Assembly: GCF_022788655.1 (NCBI RefSeq)
Contig: NZ_CP084951.1
Location: 806,001-870,000, forward strand
Direction: 5' to 3'
Origin: Sulfitobacter indolifex
Lineage (GTDB): Bacteria; Pseudomonadota; Alphaproteobacteria; Rhodobacterales; Rhodobacteraceae
DNA length: 64,000 bases
The translations under genes and the position numbers were made by a program. A model generated the notes under the pieces. It saw only the letters and a program-made list of their open reading frames with translations. It was not told where the DNA came from and searched no databases. Shown piece after piece: positions 62,541-64,000 of the stretch (its first letter is position 1; each line of letters opens with the position of its first letter).

Positions 62541-63159
62541 GCAATAGTCAGCGTCCACCATAATATTTCACATCCCATGCGTTGGCCCGGTGTCGATGCC
62601 GCGCTCGTCGTCGATCCCGGCTATCTGTCCAAAACGCGTACCTTTTAGTCCATATCAAAACCGACCGTTTTTATCTCTTACTGCTTCGCCAAAGCCGACG
62701 TTGGTGCGACCGCAGTGAAATGGCGTTTTGTCCGCTGAGCCGACACTCAACTGCCTCATTCCGACGAAGGCCTGTTTGCGACAGGTTTAGCATTAAGAAC
62801 CAAAGGCTTTCGTGGCAAAAATTCTAATAGGTTGAACTGACATGCTATCACCCGAGTTCTCTTGTGATACGATCCTGCACTCTACCGAAATCTACCCAAT
62901 TTCGACACTTGAGCGATACTGATCTGAAATTGGTCCAGGGCAGGTATTCCAAAACGTAGTGGAGAGCCACGGAGAGGTCCTGTAAACGCCAGTTGGGGTT
63001 TTGGCCGCGTTGGGGTGCCAGGAAGCTTCCAGGGGCCACCATGCGGCTTCTGAGGTGATCTGGCGGGCATCGCTCAAGTGCTCCAATTTGAAGGCGTGGG
63101 TAAGCGATAATGCCGCCAGTTCACGCGTGTATTTTGGGTGCTATACCTAAGGTCGTTTA
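62541..63159. repeat. Noncoding stretch with an inverted-repeat element
   Basis: No gene is supported. A 12-bp perfect inverted repeat (CACTTGAGCGAT at 62906-62917 and ATCGCTCAAGTG at 63069-63080) encloses 151 bases; the outer flanks AATTTCGA and its partner are partly complementary. The left end matches the dispersed copy at 57850. Several overlapping frames on the minus strand inside it have no start signals. It could be a MITE or the end pieces of a lost insertion sequence. Confidence 0.5.
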
Positions 63160-63192
63160 GGAACCCTAATAAGGGTTCCATTGAAACCCTAA
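63160..63192. promoter_or_regulatory. Operator-like palindrome and direct repeat
   Basis: GGAACCCT-AATA-AGGGTTCC is a perfect 8-bp palindrome (63160-63179). The core AACCCTAA recurs in direct orientation at 63185-63192, 23 bases on. Both lie just upstream of the -35 box of the promoter at 63214, a usual place for an activator or autoregulator. Confidence 0.5.
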
Positions 63193-63213
63193 AAGTCTTT
63201 ATAAAACATAGGT

Positions 63214-63242
63214 TTGACTCAATTGCGTGTCCGCATTATATA
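63214..63242 (+). promoter_or_regulatory. Strong sigma-70-type promoter
   Basis: TTGACT (63214-63219), 17-base spacer, TATATA (63237-63242). This is close to consensus and much stronger than anything else noticed in the window. Transcription would begin near 63249, about 30 bases before the first plausible start codon of the next gene. Confidence 0.65.
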
Positions 63243-63277
63243 GATAGCAATCTCCCTTCCTTTACGCGGCAACTCTC

Positions 63278-64000
63278 TTGTCAGACCTTCTCGATCAAAT
63301 ACCTCAAGACCAGCTGGATGCTCTCGCGATCACCGTGGGTGCAGTCCCTTCGGCGATGCCCTCTGGGGACGTGCGGGATAACTTCCGTTTGTTCCATAAA
63401 ATCGAGGGGTCAAAACCTTACCGTAAGAAGTTGGCTCAGGCTGCTAGAGACCTCTACGAGATACTTAGGCAGAACAAGACGGTCCAAAATTACGTGGGTA
63501 AGCGGGTTTACTTGAAGGGTCGTGAACGCGGTAGGATCAAGAGCCTCCCTAGGACTAGTGCCCGCTACCACTGTTCTGCTCTTGAACTGTTACTGCATAG
63601 TATAGCTTTTGCTCTCTCTGCCCCGTTGACCAAAGACAGCAAAGGCAGCAAGCGGAGGGAATTCGTCGCTATCCCGTTAGCTAATAATGCATTCTCCAAG
63701 CCGCCGTATAAGGGCATCAATCGTGATGCTTTCCGCAGTGTGGTCTACGCTCTTGCCATCTTTGACCCGGAAAAGCAGGGGAAGCCTTGGTTGGATTACC
63801 GTCCTCCTTTCAATAATCCAGAGACCGGGGAAGGTAAGAGGACTTGCATACGGGCCGATACACCCCTCGAAGAGTGGATGTTCAGTAAGGGGCTAATCTT
63901 TCCCTATCACCCCAGTGGTCCGGATGGGTCCAAGTCGAAAGCTGGGAAGAGGGCGAAGAAATCTTGTTTATGGGTGTCCTGCAAAGCCCAGGAGTGGGGC
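63278..64000 (+). CDS. Unidentified protein, 3' end cut by window
   Basis: An uninterrupted frame of 241 codons to the window edge. The first plausible start is TTG 63278 (SDLLDQIPQDQLDALAITVG follows); no better start lies between it and the in-frame stop at 63243. The product is soluble, basic and rich in Lys/Arg with Trp/Tyr-rich patches (FDPEKQGKPWLDYRPPFNNP, then GSKSKAGKRAKKSCLWVSC). Codon use (AGG, ATA, CTA) differs from the core genes. The basic character and operator-like upstream sequence suggest a DNA-binding or replication/mobility protein, but I do not recognise a family. Confidence 0.6.
   Translation, partial: MSDLLDQIPQDQLDALAITVGAVPSAMPSGDVRDNFRLFHKIEGSKPYRKKLAQAARDLYEILRQNKTVQNYVGKRVYLKGRERGRIKSLPRTSARYHCSALELLLHSIAFALSAPLTKDSKGSKRREFVAIPLANNAFSKPPYKGINRDAFRSVVYALAIFDPEKQGKPWLDYRPPFNNPETGEGKRTCIRADTPLEEWMFSKGLIFPYHPSGPDGSKSKAGKRAKKSCLWVSCKAQEWG

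Noticed and set aside
52600..64000. CRISPR array or cas genes in the island
   Set aside because: No regularly spaced repeats and no Cas-like motifs were found; the repeats seen are dispersed and diverged.

Overview
The window reads as an alphaproteobacterial chromosome of the Rhodobacteraceae (Roseobacter group). The support is gene content and order rather than any marker RNA: a complete Tad pilus locus, a ctaC-ctaB-small ORF-ctaG-ctaE-SURF1 oxidase cluster running into thrC, lysC next to ptsP, and high-GC coding with tight ATGA/TAATG junctions. No tRNA or rRNA gene was recognised.

Left part (1-14.8 kb). A truncated ligase-associated DEXH helicase is followed by a minus-strand Tad (Flp type IVb pilus) locus. 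In transcription order it carries two small Flp pilins (13608 and 13315; the second is only 55 aa), cpaB, the cpaC secretin, an OmpA-like lipoprotein, cpaE/tadZ, cpaF/tadA, tadB, tadC, two TPR lipoproteins, the prepilin peptidase and an AAA+ ATPase. Hairpins between several of these genes suggest that the locus is read as several transcripts or tuned by partial termination. A divergent lytic transglycosylase lies upstream.

Middle part (14.8-52.6 kb). This is mostly core genome: scoAB, an L,D-transpeptidase, topA, dprA, tldD, the aa3 oxidase assembly cluster, thrC with an M16 peptidase and an acetyltransferase as an overlapping operon, a D-2-hydroxyacid dehydrogenase, apt, mtnP, a SulP transporter, a flavin reductase, modABC, lysC and ptsP. 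A molybdenum hydroxylase of the isoquinoline 1-oxidoreductase type (small and large subunit plus dihaem cytochrome c) follows with a LysR regulator nearby; modABC would supply its metal. Between ptsP and a phosphodiesterase lies a decayed sugar-nucleotide epimerase.

Right part (52.6-64 kb). The character changes sharply. An IS3-family transposase remnant abuts a truncated tyrosine-integrase N-terminus, and from there the sequence is lower in GC, sparsely coding and full of genes without clear relatives. They are a three-helix membrane protein divergent from an XRE/ImmA-like metallopeptidase with a PIN-like partner, an HNH endonuclease with an unusual N-terminus, a small Cys-containing protein, a polytopic membrane protein with a long cysteine-paired Sel1 repeat tail, two secreted proteins of unknown family, and an unidentified gene with a strong promoter that runs off the right edge. 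Diverged dispersed repeats occur between them. This looks like a genomic island carrying defence-like and cell-envelope cargo, and it is the most promising place for something undescribed.
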